DNA from: Chroococcidiopsidaceae cyanobacterium YX2bin18
GTDB taxonomy: Bacteria; Cyanobacteriota; Cyanobacteriia; Cyanobacteriales; Chroococcidiopsidaceae
Assembly: GCA_030446505.1 (NCBI GenBank)
Contig: JAUJND010000013.1
Coordinates: 1-64,000 of the forward strand
Reading direction: 5' to 3'
Length of the DNA stretch: 64,000 nucleotides
Position 1 is the stretch's first letter; every line of letters starts with the position of its first letter. The notes beneath the pieces were generated by a model, which did no database searches, was not told the origin of the DNA, and saw nothing but the letters and a program-made list of their open reading frames with translations. This document shows positions 55,187-64,000 of this stretch, one piece after another. A program made the position numbers and the translations under genes.

Positions 55187-57871
55187 TTATGTCTTCGCTT
55201 TAGATTTTGTTGCAGTAGTTTTGCGGCTGGAAGTGGTGCGGGTTACGGTTTTTTTCTTGGCTGGAGTCGTTGAAGACGATGCCGTTGATTTACCGTTGGC
55301 GCTAGCAGCACTTGACTTACGAGTTTTAGTAGATGTCTTAGTTGCTAGAAGTTCCAGCGCTGTAGATAGTTTCATATCTTCCACCGACTGACCTTCTGGT
55401 AAACTTACATTTGTTTTGCTGTGCTTGATGTAGGCACCATACGGACCATCGTAAATATTCACTGGCTCTCCATCATCTGGGTGAGCACCTAATTCTCGTA
55501 ATGCTGCCTTAGATTTACTACTAGTTTTGCGTCCCTTCTTAGGTTCAGCTAGTAGTTGTAATGCACGTTCTAGCGATATTGTCAAGATATCATCACTTGC
55601 TTTAAGCGAGCGATAATCTTTCCCTTCCTTACCCTGATCGTGAACTACATAAGGACCAAAAGGACCTATACTCGCTTGAATTTTGCCACCAGTAGCTGGA
55701 TGGATACCTAAAGCGCGGGGTAGAGACAAAAGACCAACAGCCGTTTCCAGCGTCACATCTTCAGGTTTTACTCCCTTGGGTATGGAAGCCATTTTAGGTT
55801 TAGGGTTCTCGTCAGACTTTTCACCTAGTTGCAGATAGGGACCTTTGCTACCAATCTTTACGTAAATCAGTTCGCCAGTTTGCGGATGGCGACCCAAGTC
55901 ATCAGGACCTTCGGTTTTTTGTCGCAGCAGCACTTCTACTTGCTCTGGATTTAAGTCAGCCGGAGTCAAGTCTTTGGGAATTGAAGCGGTAACAACACCG
56001 CTACCATTTTCGGCTTCTATGTAGGGACCATATTTACCAATGCGGACTTTGGCGTTTAAGTCTTCCAGTTCCACAGTCCGGGCTTTGGTACCGTCAATTT
56101 GGTTTTCCCTTTCCTTGACCAAAGTTTCTAGCCCGGTGTCTCCCAAATAGAACTTTCTCAGATAGGGAAGCCATTGGACTTCGCCAGTGGCAATGTCGTC
56201 TAAAGTTTGCTCCATTCTTGAGGTAAAGCTGGTATTTACTAAGTCAGGAAAATGTTCTTCTAAAAGAGCGGTGACGGCAAAGGCGGTGAAGGTAGGAATC
56301 AGGGCATTGTTAATTAGCTGGGCATATCCCCGGTCAATGATCGTACCAATAATGCTGGCATAAGTGCTGGGTCGCCCGATGCCTTCGCTTTCTAAAGTTT
56401 TAACCAGGGAGGCTTCAGTGTAGCGGGCTGGCGGTTGGGTTTCGTGACCGATCGCTTCCAGGTTAGTACACTTAGGGCGATCGCCTACTTTGAGTTGGGG
56501 CAAAATCACTTCTTGATCTTCCAAAGCAGCATCTGGATCGTCGGAACCTTCCACGTAAGCACGTAAAAATCCCGGAAAGTCAATTCGCTTTCCACTAGAG
56601 CGAAATCCAGCGTCTTCGACTTGCAACTGCACTGTAATTTGAGTTTGTCTGGCGTCTGCCATTTGGGAGGCGACGGTACGCTTCCAGATCAAGTCATACA
56701 GGGCAAATTCCCGCCCACTTAATCCTGTTTCTTGAGGTGTGCGGAAGGTACTACCTGCTGGGCGAATCGCTTCATGTGCTTCTTGAGCGCCTTTACTTTT
56801 GGTAGTGTAATTGCGCGGTTTAGGGCTGAGGAATTGTTTACCATACAGTTTCTCGACACAGCTACGGGCAGCAGCGATCGCCTGATCTGACAAATGCACC
56901 GAATCTGTCCGCATATAAGTGATGTACCCCTGCTCATAAAGACTCTGAGCAGTACGCATCGTGTCACGCGCCGACAGTCGTAGTTTGCGGTTAGATTCCT
57001 GTTGCAGTGTCGAGGTAGTAAACGGGGGCGCGGGTTTACGAGTGACTGGACGTTCTTCTAAGTCTGTAACCGTCCATGTTTTATCTGTAAGGCGTTCTAA
57101 GAGAGTTCTAGCTTCAGCTTCACTCAGCAAGACTAGATTCCGTCCAGCAAAAATTTGACCCGTGGCGGGGTCGAAATCGCTACCAGTAACTAACTTAGTT
57201 CCTCCCAGCGTCATAAGTTGGGCGGCAAAAGGTGTTTCTTGGACTAATATTGCTTTGAGATCCCAGTAGCTACCTTGGCGAAAAGCGCGGCGTTGCCGTT
57301 CCCGATGTACCAAAAGCTTTACGGCGACAGACTGCACTCGCCCAGCTGATAATCCCCAAGCAATTTTTTTCCACAGTAAGGGAGACAGCGTGTAACCCAC
57401 AAGCCTGTCTAAAATTCTTCTGGTTTCTTGAGCGCGTACCACCTGTTCATCAATGTTGCGGCAGTTTTTCAGGGCTTTTTTAATCGCATCTTGAGTAATT
57501 TCGTGAAATACCATCCGCTTAATCGGAACTTTAGGCTTTAGTAGCTGTAATAAATGCCAGCTAATGCTTTCGCCTTCGCGATCTTCGTCAGTTGCCAGCA
57601 CTAATTCGTCTGCGGTTTTAAGCGCTTCTTTTAGCTGAGTGACGATTTTCTTTTTATCTTTAGGGACGATATACAGTGGTTCAAAGTCAGCGTCTACATT
57701 CACCCCCAGTTGCGCCCATTTTTCTCCTTTAACGGCGGGAGGAATATCACTGGCGGACTGGGGAAGGTCACGGATATGACCCATAGACGCTTCCACCTGA
57801 TAGCCAGCAGGCAGGTAATTACGAATGGTACGGGCTTTGGTGGGAGATTCGACGATGACGAGAGTTGACAT
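55187..57871 (-). CDS. topA: DNA topoisomerase I (type IA)
   Basis: TopA relaxes negative supercoils. The 894-residue frame is intact over 2.7 kb. N-terminal Toprim domain: [36 protein letters not shown]. The transesterification domain has [15 protein letters not shown] and the active-site Tyr319 in [13 protein letters not shown], then [20 protein letters not shown]. The C-terminus has four repeats of the cyanobacterial type ([48 protein letters not shown]) in place of Cys4 zinc fingers, and ends in a Ser/Thr/Lys-rich basic tail likely to contact DNA. Long AT-rich spacers flank both sides. Confidence 0.98.
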   Translation of the reverse strand: MSTLVIVESPTKARTIRNYLPAGYQVEASMGHIRDLPQSASDIPPAVKGEKWAQLGVNVDADFEPLYIVPKDKKKIVTQLKEALKTADELVLATDEDREGESISWHLLQLLKPKVPIKRMVFHEITQDAIKKALKNCRNIDEQVVRAQETRRILDRLVGYTLSPLLWKKIAWGLSAGRVQSVAVKLLVHRERQRRAFRQGSYWDLKAILVQETPFAAQLMTLGGTKLVTGSDFDPATGQIFAGRNLVLLSEAEARTLLERLTDKTWTVTDLEERPVTRKPAPPFTTSTLQQESNRKLRLSARDTMRTAQSLYEQGYITYMRTDSVHLSDQAIAAARSCVEKLYGKQFLSPKPRNYTTKSKGAQEAHEAIRPAGSTFRTPQETGLSGREFALYDLIWKRTVASQMADARQTQITVQLQVEDAGFRSSGKRIDFPGFLRAYVEGSDDPDAALEDQEVILPQLKVGDRPKCTNLEAIGHETQPPARYTEASLVKTLESEGIGRPSTYASIIGTIIDRGYAQLINNALIPTFTAFAVTALLEEHFPDLVNTSFTSRMEQTLDDIATGEVQWLPYLRKFYLGDTGLETLVKERENQIDGTKARTVELEDLNAKVRIGKYGPYIEAENGSGVVTASIPKDLTPADLNPEQVEVLLRQKTEGPDDLGRHPQTGELIYVKIGSKGPYLQLGEKSDENPKPKMASIPKGVKPEDVTLETAVGLLSLPRALGIHPATGGKIQASIGPFGPYVVHDQGKEGKDYRSLKASDDILTISLERALQLLAEPKKGRKTSSKSKAALRELGAHPDDGEPVNIYDGPYGAYIKHSKTNVSLPEGQSVEDMKLSTALELLATKTSTKTRKSSAASANGKSTASSSTTPAKKKTVTRTTSSRKTTATKSKAKT

Positions 57872-58389
57872 GGGGAATTTAGAGTAAAAATAGCAGCGAG
57901 GCTAAGAATTCAAATTTAGAGAATTTCAAGCAGATGTCAAGAGCAAATGTTTGATAATGAGACTAAAAGATGCATTGATTTAGATGAGCAAGGATTTAAG
58001 CAGAGTTATTACGCCTTTGTGTACGTTCGACATAAGTATCTGGCTCTTGAAGCGATCGCGCTCCTTGATTCATACTTCCTCCAATAATCAAGCTATCTCA
58101 ATCTTTAACTTATATTTGACATTAGTGGCGACAGTAATTTTCCCAGTATGGCTTTAACTGAATATAGCAACCCCTCTCAAGATTTCTACTGGTCGTATCA
58201 AAATTGACCTAAGCATACCAGTAGGATGGGTGATCGCTTGGAATAGAGCTTAGGCAACCGATTTGACAAAGTGACGCAATTTTACTACCTGCATAGCAGA
58301 ATGAAGGACAAAAACTATCTCACCTGACTCTAGCAGAGGGCGAAGTAACTGGATACAAACACTCCATCAGTGAAGATCAGGTGGAATTA
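57872..58389. other. Intergenic upstream of topA, no gene recognised
   Basis: The left end must carry the topA promoter. Stops are frequent in all frames and no structured repeat is recognised. Confidence 0.4.
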
Positions 58390-58640
58390 TCTTGCTCAAT
58401 GTCCGTTGGGATTGGCGGCTACACCTTGAGCTATCCGGACTTAGAAGAGATGATAGTTTAAGGTATCGAGGTGGAACATTAGACGCTCAACCACTAGGTG
58501 CTGAAATACACTTCTGGAGTTGGACAAGATCATCCGTCTGCAACCAACAAAAGATTCCTGGCAAAATGTGATGGTACAACAACGTGTCAAAAAAGCAAAG
58601 GGAAAGTGATTGCGGCTAGAACTGCTCCTTAAAGAGCGAT
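58390..58640 (+). pseudogene. Remnant of an IS6-type transposase
   Basis: On the plus strand, after small repairs, the stretch reads LSYPDLEEMIV-stop-GIEVEH, LKYTSGVGQDHPSATNKRFL. This resembles the start of IS6/IS240 transposases (LSYRDLEEMMxERGxEVDHxTI, RWVxKYSPxLE). Several stops interrupt it and no inverted repeats remain. It is an old fragment; identification rests on a short match. Confidence 0.5.
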
Positions 58641-58850
58641 CGCCAACTGAAAAAGAATAAGGGGTTGAATCGAAATCCAGATAAAAAGTGCAAGATAGTC
58701 TAAAAAGGCTTGGTTTTTCGGTGATAACAATGATTGAAAATAGCTTAAAGTTGCCAATTCTCAAGCCTATGCACAATAAAGCTTTTTAGGCGTAAACTGC
58801 AAATCTTACAGCTATCTTGGCTCAACCTCTTGTTACCCAACAACGATAAA

Positions 58851-59762
58851 TTAACAATAACCTGTCACCAGATGAGCGAAAGCCTGAGAGACGAGAGATT
58901 GAAAGCGTTCTCGATGCTTCAGCAAAAAAAATGGTCGAACTATTTGAGTTGGCATTGCAGAGTCCTTGACTTTAATTAGGCGTAAGATATCAAGTTGCAG
59001 TTCCTTAACAATCATTAGTTCCGAAATCGCCGCAGCACCTACCCCACTCTCAACCGCCGCTTTGACCATTTCTCCAGTACTCATTTCTAAAATTACAGTC
59101 AATTCATTTGGAGCAATTGCCCACTCTCGCAGGGCTTGCTCAAACCGCTGACGCGTTCCTGATCCTGGCTCTCGCATGATCCAGTTAGTTGTAGAGAGTT
59201 CTTTCAGGGAAACGGCAGTACGCTCAAACCAAGGATGAGAACACCCTACGACGATTTGCAGGCGATCATTTCCAATCACTCGTTGCTCTAGACAGGCTAA
59301 ATCTGATGGCTTAACCTCTCCTTCTACCAGCCCCAAATCAAACACCCCTGTAGTAGTGCCGACACTAATAACTTCCGTATTTCCTAAAGTGCAGTTAACC
59401 TGAATCCCAGGATATTCTCGTTTAAATTGACTAATCAGCTGAGGTAGCCAGTAGTTGCCAATGGTTTGACTCGCTCCTAGCTTCAGCTCACCCTGTTGCA
59501 GATTATTTAATTCTCGCAAGCTCCTCTCGGTTAGAGCTATTTGGTCAAGAATTTTCTGTGCTGACACTTGTAGCAACTTGCCTGCTTCAGTAATCTCGAT
59601 CCGGCGACCAATGCGATGAAATAGTTTTATGCCGTATTGCTCTTCTAGGCTTTGGATAGAAGCACTCACTGCTGGTTGGGTAATGTAAAGCGCCTCGGCT
59701 GCACGGGTGAAATGCAGGTGTTGCACTACTGCCAAAAATATTCGTAGCTGATCAATTGTCAT
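58851..59762 (-). CDS. LysR-family transcriptional regulator (CbbR/RbcR-like)
   Basis: A 303-residue regulator from the ATG at 59762 (MTIDQLRIFLAVVQHLHFTR); an earlier ATG at 59771 adds three residues. The winged helix ends ASIQSLEEQYGIKLFHRIGR. The effector domain shows GELKLGASQTIGNYWLPQLI, PGIQVNCTLGNTEVI, DLGLVEGEV, WIMREPGSGTRQRFEQAL, and VKAAVESGVGAAAISELM, the pattern of CbbR/CysB-like LTTRs that sense metabolic cofactors. It is divergent from the DUF305 gene with 650 bp between, so it may control itself and that cluster, which is inference only. Confidence 0.92.
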   Translation of the reverse strand: MTIDQLRIFLAVVQHLHFTRAAEALYITQPAVSASIQSLEEQYGIKLFHRIGRRIEITEAGKLLQVSAQKILDQIALTERSLRELNNLQQGELKLGASQTIGNYWLPQLISQFKREYPGIQVNCTLGNTEVISVGTTTGVFDLGLVEGEVKPSDLACLEQRVIGNDRLQIVVGCSHPWFERTAVSLKELSTTNWIMREPGSGTRQRFEQALREWAIAPNELTVILEMSTGEMVKAAVESGVGAAAISELMIVKELQLDILRLIKVKDSAMPTQIVRPFFLLKHRERFQSLVSQAFAHLVTGYC

Positions 59763-59771
59763 CTCCGCCAC

Positions 59772-60427
59772 GCCATTCTAGGCGTACTTAAAATTTCGCC
59801 TTGTAGAATATAAACAAGCTTAAATCATTAAACTGAAATTAAGAAGTAGAATTATTAAGGCGTAGAGCAGGAAAGTATTTTGATCCTCTCACGAAAAAGA
59901 GTTTAAAATCAAGGCGTTTCTCGTCGCCTCTTTCTCTAGCTAGTGTTGGAGAACTTTTGTTTACCCCAAGTTGATACCAACAATAGCTTAAATATGTGGG
60001 TAAGCATTTGTTAAATCTCCCGTCCAAACTTATAGCGATTAATAAACAAGCTATGCATCTCGATGGATGCGCGAAAAGCAGATTAACTTGCCTATTATGC
60101 ACTTAATCCGTGTCTGCAATGTCAAATACTTGCGTCCAATTGCTTGGGTATTGGAATTGCGGATGTGATATGTGCTTGTTTATCCAAACGTTGCTGATCC
60201 GCCTTTCAGTCATCCGTGTTTTCTCGTTTCGGCGACTCCCCAGATGACGTTGCTGATGTGGTATTTTTGTGTATCACTCGGCTGCCTTATGTGAGTACTA
60301 GTAAAGTTCTGGTTATACCAACAACTTAGGCTGACTCGATGCTTTTCAATCGGCAGATCTAAATTCACAGATTTTTAAAGATTTTCCCGCAGGATAAAAC
60401 TGGTATTTCAAAGTAGAATTTGAGGCT
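59772..60427. other. 650-bp divergent regulatory region between lysR and DUF305 genes
   Basis: Both flanking genes read outward. AT-rich TTAA repeats (TTAAATCATTAAACTGAAAT near 59820-59839) close to the lysR start could be LTTR boxes, but the spacing does not fit a known consensus. No gene is seen in the rest. Confidence 0.4.
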
Positions 60428-60796
60428 ATGCGTTTTTTCAAAACATTAACTTTTTTACTTTTTTTATCATTAGTCTCACTCTTTTTATCAACTGCTATCC
60501 CTGCGACATCAATGATACCTAGCGATCGCCATCCTGCAAATATATATCTGCATCAGGTAATGGTATCCATGCAAGCTGCGATGGAGCACGTCCAGCTTAC
60601 AGGTAATCCTGATACTGATTTTGCCCTAATGATGATTCCTCACCACCAAGGGGCAATTGAAATGGCAAAAGTTGAGTTGTTACACGGGACTGATCCCCGT
60701 CTGCGACGACTAGCTCAAGAGATTGTCGTCACACAAAAGTCAGAAATTGATGTAATGCGGCTAGCACTTGATCAGCCAAACCAGAATCACAATTAA
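60428..60796 (+). CDS. Exported DUF305 protein (CopM-like)
   Basis: A 122-residue periplasmic protein. The signal peptide is FFKTLTFLLFLSLVSLFLST with cleavage near AIPATS. The DUF305 helices follow: MVSMQAAMEHVQLTGNPDTD, FALMMIPHHQGAIEMAKVEL, LRRLAQEIVVTQKSEIDVMR. The MMIPHHQGAIEMA segment holds the His/Met cluster. CopM of Synechocystis, a copper-binding protein controlled by the CopRS two-component system, contains DUF305. It starts a run of exported proteins, and a response regulator lies 3 kb downstream. Confidence 0.88.
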   Translation: MRFFKTLTFLLFLSLVSLFLSTAIPATSMIPSDRHPANIYLHQVMVSMQAAMEHVQLTGNPDTDFALMMIPHHQGAIEMAKVELLHGTDPRLRRLAQEIVVTQKSEIDVMRLALDQPNQNHN

Positions 60797-60823
60797 CTCT
60801 AGTATTTAGAATCAGGAATATTC

Positions 60824-62293
60824 ATGGCAACTCGAACATTAGCTACTACACTTGGAATGTTACTAGGCTTGGCATCACCTGTCTTTGCAGGTCAGGTTCC
60901 TTTATCAGCATCAGCACCAGATATCCCAATTAGTTCCCGCGATCGCGTCTACACTGCCGATCAAACCTCAAATACGGTTTCTGTATTTAATCCTCAAACT
61001 CAGAAACTTTTGGGAATCATTCGTCTCGGTGAAACTACACCTAAGAACTTGAGTGCTTTGTATAAAGGTCAACTACTTGTTCATGGTTTGGGTTTTTCTC
61101 CTGACCATCGCACACTTGTTGTTGTTTCTGTCGGTTCTAATTCTGTAGCCTTTATTGATACGCAGACAAACAAGGTCAAACATATAACTTATGTAGGGCG
61201 ATCGCCTCATGAAGCTTTCTATACACCTGATGGTAGTGAAGTGTGGGTGACAATTCGGGGTGAAAACTACGTTGCTGTATTAGATAGCCGTACTTATCAA
61301 GAAAAGCGCCGGATTTCTGTAGCTAATGGTCCTGGGATGACGATCTTCCGTCCTGATGGTAAGTATGCCTTTGTTTGTTCAAGTTTCATGCCAGAGACTA
61401 GCGTAATTGATGTAAATACCTATAAGGTGGTGGCTACTGTCAAACAAGCTTCACCATTTTGCCCTAATATTGCTGCTACTCCAGACGGTAAACAAGTATG
61501 GCTCACCTTAAAGGATATTGGAAAAACACAAATTTTTAGTGCCAATGCCCCCTTTAAGGCGATCGCTGTCCTAAATACAGGAGCGATTACTAATCACGTC
61601 AACTTTGCCAGAAACAAGAAAGGTCAATTTGCTTACATTACCGTTGGCGGAGAAAACGTAGTAAAAGTTTTCACAACTACAGATAATCCCAAACTAGTCA
61701 CTACTATTCCTGTAGGACAATTACCTCACGGAATGTGGACTTCTGGTGATGGTTCCCGTGTTTATGTTGCTCTAGAAAATGGTACTGGCATTGCCGCAAT
61801 TGACACCATGACGAATAAAGTAATTGCAACTATTCCTGGTGGTCAATCCTCCCAAGCATTGACTTACATTCCTAACGCAGTTCCTCAAGGAGATGGACTT
61901 GCCAACCTAGAACCATTAGGTAAATCTGGTGAAGCAGTTCATCTGGTTATGGGACCGCCTGGCTCATCAACTCAAAAGCCTCCAACTACTGTAAGTGTTA
62001 ACAATCAAGGATTGATTGATTTAATCACAGTGGCAGTCACAGGGCTTAATCCAAAAAGTTCATATCAGTTAGTGTTAGCACGTGCTAGTAAGCCATACGG
62101 CAAACTTCAACCGCTAGCAGACTTTCAAACTAATCCCACAGGATCTGCGGTTGTAACTACACTTGGACCGATTAAACAGGTACTAGAAGGTAATGCACAG
62201 ATGCAATCTCGGCAATATTTAGCGATCGTTCCGATTAAAGATGGTGTTCCTGGTGCGCCTGTGCAAGTCCAACTAGAGTCTTTGTCAAACTAA
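60824..62293 (+). CDS. Exported YVTN-family beta-propeller protein with C-terminal sandwich domain
   Basis: A 489-residue exported protein starting 27 bp after the DUF305 stop, so probably co-transcribed. Signal: TLATTLGMLLGLASPVFAGQ. Propeller blades of the YVTN type are at about 40-360: VYTADQTSNTVSVFNPQTQK, LVVVSVGSNSVAFIDTQTNK, EVWVTIRGENYVAVLDSRTY, VYVALENGTGIAAIDTMTNK. Residues from about 370 to the end form a separate domain (LITVAVTGLNPKSSYQLVLA, GSAVVTTLGPIKQ). Such propellers often bind surfaces or metals, but no specific function can be given. Confidence 0.88.
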   Translation: MATRTLATTLGMLLGLASPVFAGQVPLSASAPDIPISSRDRVYTADQTSNTVSVFNPQTQKLLGIIRLGETTPKNLSALYKGQLLVHGLGFSPDHRTLVVVSVGSNSVAFIDTQTNKVKHITYVGRSPHEAFYTPDGSEVWVTIRGENYVAVLDSRTYQEKRRISVANGPGMTIFRPDGKYAFVCSSFMPETSVIDVNTYKVVATVKQASPFCPNIAATPDGKQVWLTLKDIGKTQIFSANAPFKAIAVLNTGAITNHVNFARNKKGQFAYITVGGENVVKVFTTTDNPKLVTTIPVGQLPHGMWTSGDGSRVYVALENGTGIAAIDTMTNKVIATIPGGQSSQALTYIPNAVPQGDGLANLEPLGKSGEAVHLVMGPPGSSTQKPPTTVSVNNQGLIDLITVAVTGLNPKSSYQLVLARASKPYGKLQPLADFQTNPTGSAVVTTLGPIKQVLEGNAQMQSRQYLAIVPIKDGVPGAPVQVQLESLSN

Positions 62294-62396
62294 ACCAGTC
62301 CGCAGAAGATTGTGGGTTTAAATCAATCCAGATTCACAAAATTTTAAAACCTTTCCCCGAAAATGAACCTGAAATCTCGAACTAGAACTTCAACTT

Positions 62397-63602
62397 ATGT
62401 CCTTGTTTAAAACTTTACTTCCTTTATCTTCTGTGCTGATTGGTATTTCACTAGGAGCTATACCAACTATTGCCCAAACCCCTGGTCAGTTTCCTGGAAT
62501 TCCTAAAAATGTGACTAATCCTAAGTTTAGTACGGATGAAACAAACGAACCGCCGATCGTCCGCATTGTTTCACCTCTAGCGGATGCCTTAATCCCTCCT
62601 GGAGAAGGTCGCGTAGGTGCAGGTAGTCTAAATGGTACGGGGTTCGCTCTGAATCTTGAGATTGTTACCCGCGACAGAGTTGGCATCGCAGCCACAGAAG
62701 CAACCGATATTCGAGACACCAACCTACTCGGCAAGCCCAACCCTAAATTCCCGAGAATGTTCGTGTTCTTCGACACAGATTTAATAACTCCAGATGGAGC
62801 CATTATTCCTAAGAATACAAATTTAGCATCCTTGTTTAATGTTGCCGGAACTGATGATACCCCAGGTGCAGGCGTTACTATTTGGACGGGCTGGCACGTT
62901 CTTGAATCTCTTCCTCCTAATGTAAAGAAATTTACGATCACAGCGGCAGTAGTGGACAACCTTGGTCGGCTGGGGTTAGATCGCGTGACTCTTGACGTGC
63001 AACGAAATGGCGTAACCTCTGGACAAGCATTGACACCAGCCCCCCTCGTAAATGTTACTGGCGACGGTATAGATGATTTAGACGGACCTGAAGTGACAAT
63101 GATTGCCCCGCGTGTGCCAACGCGTGTATCACCAGGACCAGCAGGAACCCCAGTACCACCTGACGGCTCCTTGTTCTTCATCCAGGTTTCAGCCCTGGAT
63201 CGAAACCGAGCTGGAATTGGTGTCACCGAAGGAGTTATCCTCGACCCAACTCAGATTCAGAACCCTAGCGTCAACCCTAGCGGCGGACCAAATCGTAACT
63301 ATACTGGGCTGAATGTAACTTTTGATGTCCCCTTGCGTCAGCCTAACGGGAACCTAGTTCCCGCTGGAGCAAATCTAGCTCCAATCTTTAATATCGCCGG
63401 TAGTGAGATCGATAGAGATGGGGTAGTGCGTACAACAGCGGACTGGGTAGTGGGCGGTTCTTTGGAACTACCGCCCGGCAAGAAAACGGTCACCATCACC
63501 GCGCAGGTTACTGACAACGCTGGTCGCACGGGTAGCGCTCGTCAAGTCGTCAGTATTAGTTCTGTTAGGAATGGGCAGAATCTCACTCCTTCTACTCCTT
63601 AA
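62397..63602 (+). CDS. Exported two-domain repeat protein, unrecognised family
   Basis: A 401-residue exported protein; signal TLLPLSSVLIGISLGAIPTI with cleavage near AQT. The rest is two homologous halves. Half 1 (about 45-205): PPIVRIVSPLADALIPPGEG, LEIVTRDRVGIAATEATDI, MFVFFDTDLITPDGAIIPKN, LASLFNVAGTDDTPG, VKKFTITAAVVDNLGRLG. Half 2 (about 228-395): PEVTMIAPRVPTRVSPGPAG, IQVSALDRNRAGIGVTEGVI, LNVTFDVPLRQPNGNLVPAG, LAPIFNIAGSE, KKTVTITAQVTDNAGRTG. These look like Ig-like beta-sandwiches. I recognise no named family. Probably co-expressed with the two upstream exported proteins. Confidence 0.8.
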   Translation: MSLFKTLLPLSSVLIGISLGAIPTIAQTPGQFPGIPKNVTNPKFSTDETNEPPIVRIVSPLADALIPPGEGRVGAGSLNGTGFALNLEIVTRDRVGIAATEATDIRDTNLLGKPNPKFPRMFVFFDTDLITPDGAIIPKNTNLASLFNVAGTDDTPGAGVTIWTGWHVLESLPPNVKKFTITAAVVDNLGRLGLDRVTLDVQRNGVTSGQALTPAPLVNVTGDGIDDLDGPEVTMIAPRVPTRVSPGPAGTPVPPDGSLFFIQVSALDRNRAGIGVTEGVILDPTQIQNPSVNPSGGPNRNYTGLNVTFDVPLRQPNGNLVPAGANLAPIFNIAGSEIDRDGVVRTTADWVVGGSLELPPGKKTVTITAQVTDNAGRTGSARQVVSISSVRNGQNLTPSTP

Positions 63603-63724
63603 TCACTTAAAGATAGAGGATTGTCTTCCTTGTTAACAAGCTTTAAGGGCGATAATACAGGTGGGCAATCCTCACAAGCTCGAACAATCTCAACATACCT
63701 GGATCTTTCTAGTAAGCTAAAACT

Positions 63725-64000
63725 ATGCACCCGGCTACAACCGTTCTGATTGTTGAGGATGATATTAGTCTGCGGGAAACGGTACAGCTCTACATTGAAC
63801 GGGAAGGGTTACTAGTCTTGAGCGCGGACAATGGCACTGATGGCATTGCCCAGATTCACCGCTTTCGCCCTAATTTAGTCGTGTTAGATATTATGATGCC
63901 TGATCTAGATGGATTCCAGGTATGCCAACAAGTCCGGGCTAATGGGTGCTTTGTGCCAATTTTGATGTTGACAGCGCGGGCGGAAGAAAGCGATCGCCTA
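63725..64000 (+). CDS. OmpR-type response regulator, N-terminal part (runs off the window)
   Basis: The ATG at 63725 opens a receiver domain: TVLIVEDDISLRETVQLYIE, phospho-acceptor Asp in LVVLDIMMPDLDGFQVCQQV, and the Thr in ILMLTARAEESDRL. The 92 visible codons end with the window; a winged-helix output domain is expected beyond. It is 120 bp downstream of the two-domain exported protein on the same strand. If a histidine kinase follows, this would be a CopRS/RppAB-like system next to a DUF305 gene. Confidence 0.9.
   Translation, partial: MHPATTVLIVEDDISLRETVQLYIEREGLLVLSADNGTDGIAQIHRFRPNLVVLDIMMPDLDGFQVCQQVRANGCFVPILMLTARAEESDRL

Noticed and set aside
59820-59840. Definite CbbR/NdhR binding site
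   Set aside because: TTAA repeats are present but the spacing does not match a consensus I can state with confidence.

Overview
This window comes from a cyanobacterium. The evidence is photosystem genes (psbP, psbY, a Ycf37-type TPR protein), ndhO of the photosynthetic NDH-1 complex, a carboxysome shell protein of the CcmK family, a phycocyanobilin synthase gene (broken), cyanobacterial-type gshA and ferredoxin sulfite reductase, and abundant GCGATCGC (HIP1) octamers. Gene content resembles the Nostocales/Chroococcidiopsidales side of the phylum, but the sequence alone does not fix the genus. Genes sit as singletons or short runs on both strands with long AT-rich gaps, as is usual in these genomes.

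Layout. 0-6 kb: end of psbP, maf, then a minus-strand signalling operon (CHASE3/multi-PAS histidine kinase, stand-alone receiver, receiver-kinase hybrid). 6-10.5 kb: a complete IS1-family copy, a MITE, a pcyA pseudogene and a broken DUF3038-DUF4335 pair. 10.8-22.4 kb: apt, an orphan peptide-type ABC permease, a cold-induced-type exported protein, dxs, a VOC protein, decayed mtnA and a decayed sugar-ABC ATPase, ndhO, an M16 peptidase homologue, a peptidoglycan-binding protein. 23-33 kb: a TIGR04283 glycosyltransferase, CcmK, an eight-repeat propeller, rpmI-rplT, a solute-binding protein, ycf37, psbY, gamma carbonic anhydrase-like, TIGR02652, VOC, cutA, and a tandem ferritin-like pair. 33-50 kb: an outer-membrane barrel, sulfite reductase with a DNA-binding-like tail coupled to rsmE, TPR, decayed aldo/keto reductase, tRNA-Met, decayed WecA-like and LysM/M23 genes, trmL, gshA, a deacetylase and a hydrolase. 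50-58 kb: broken vanadium haloperoxidase, broken HxlR regulator, an HtrA protease gene interrupted by an IS5-family element, and topA. 58.8-64 kb: a LysR regulator followed by a run of exported proteins (DUF305, YVTN propeller, novel two-domain protein) and the start of an OmpR-type response regulator.

The most striking property is widespread gene decay. About fifteen protein genes carry one to seven frame-disrupting lesions or an insertion, while long housekeeping genes (dxs, sir, topA, gshA) are uninterrupted. This two-class pattern is hard to explain by random sequencing error alone, and it suggests either a genome losing accessory functions or an assembly with local quality problems. Reads would decide. 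Other points worth following are the ribbon-helix-helix-like tail on sulfite reductase, the exported three-protein module next to a response regulator, and short tandem repeats sitting directly in front of three start codons.
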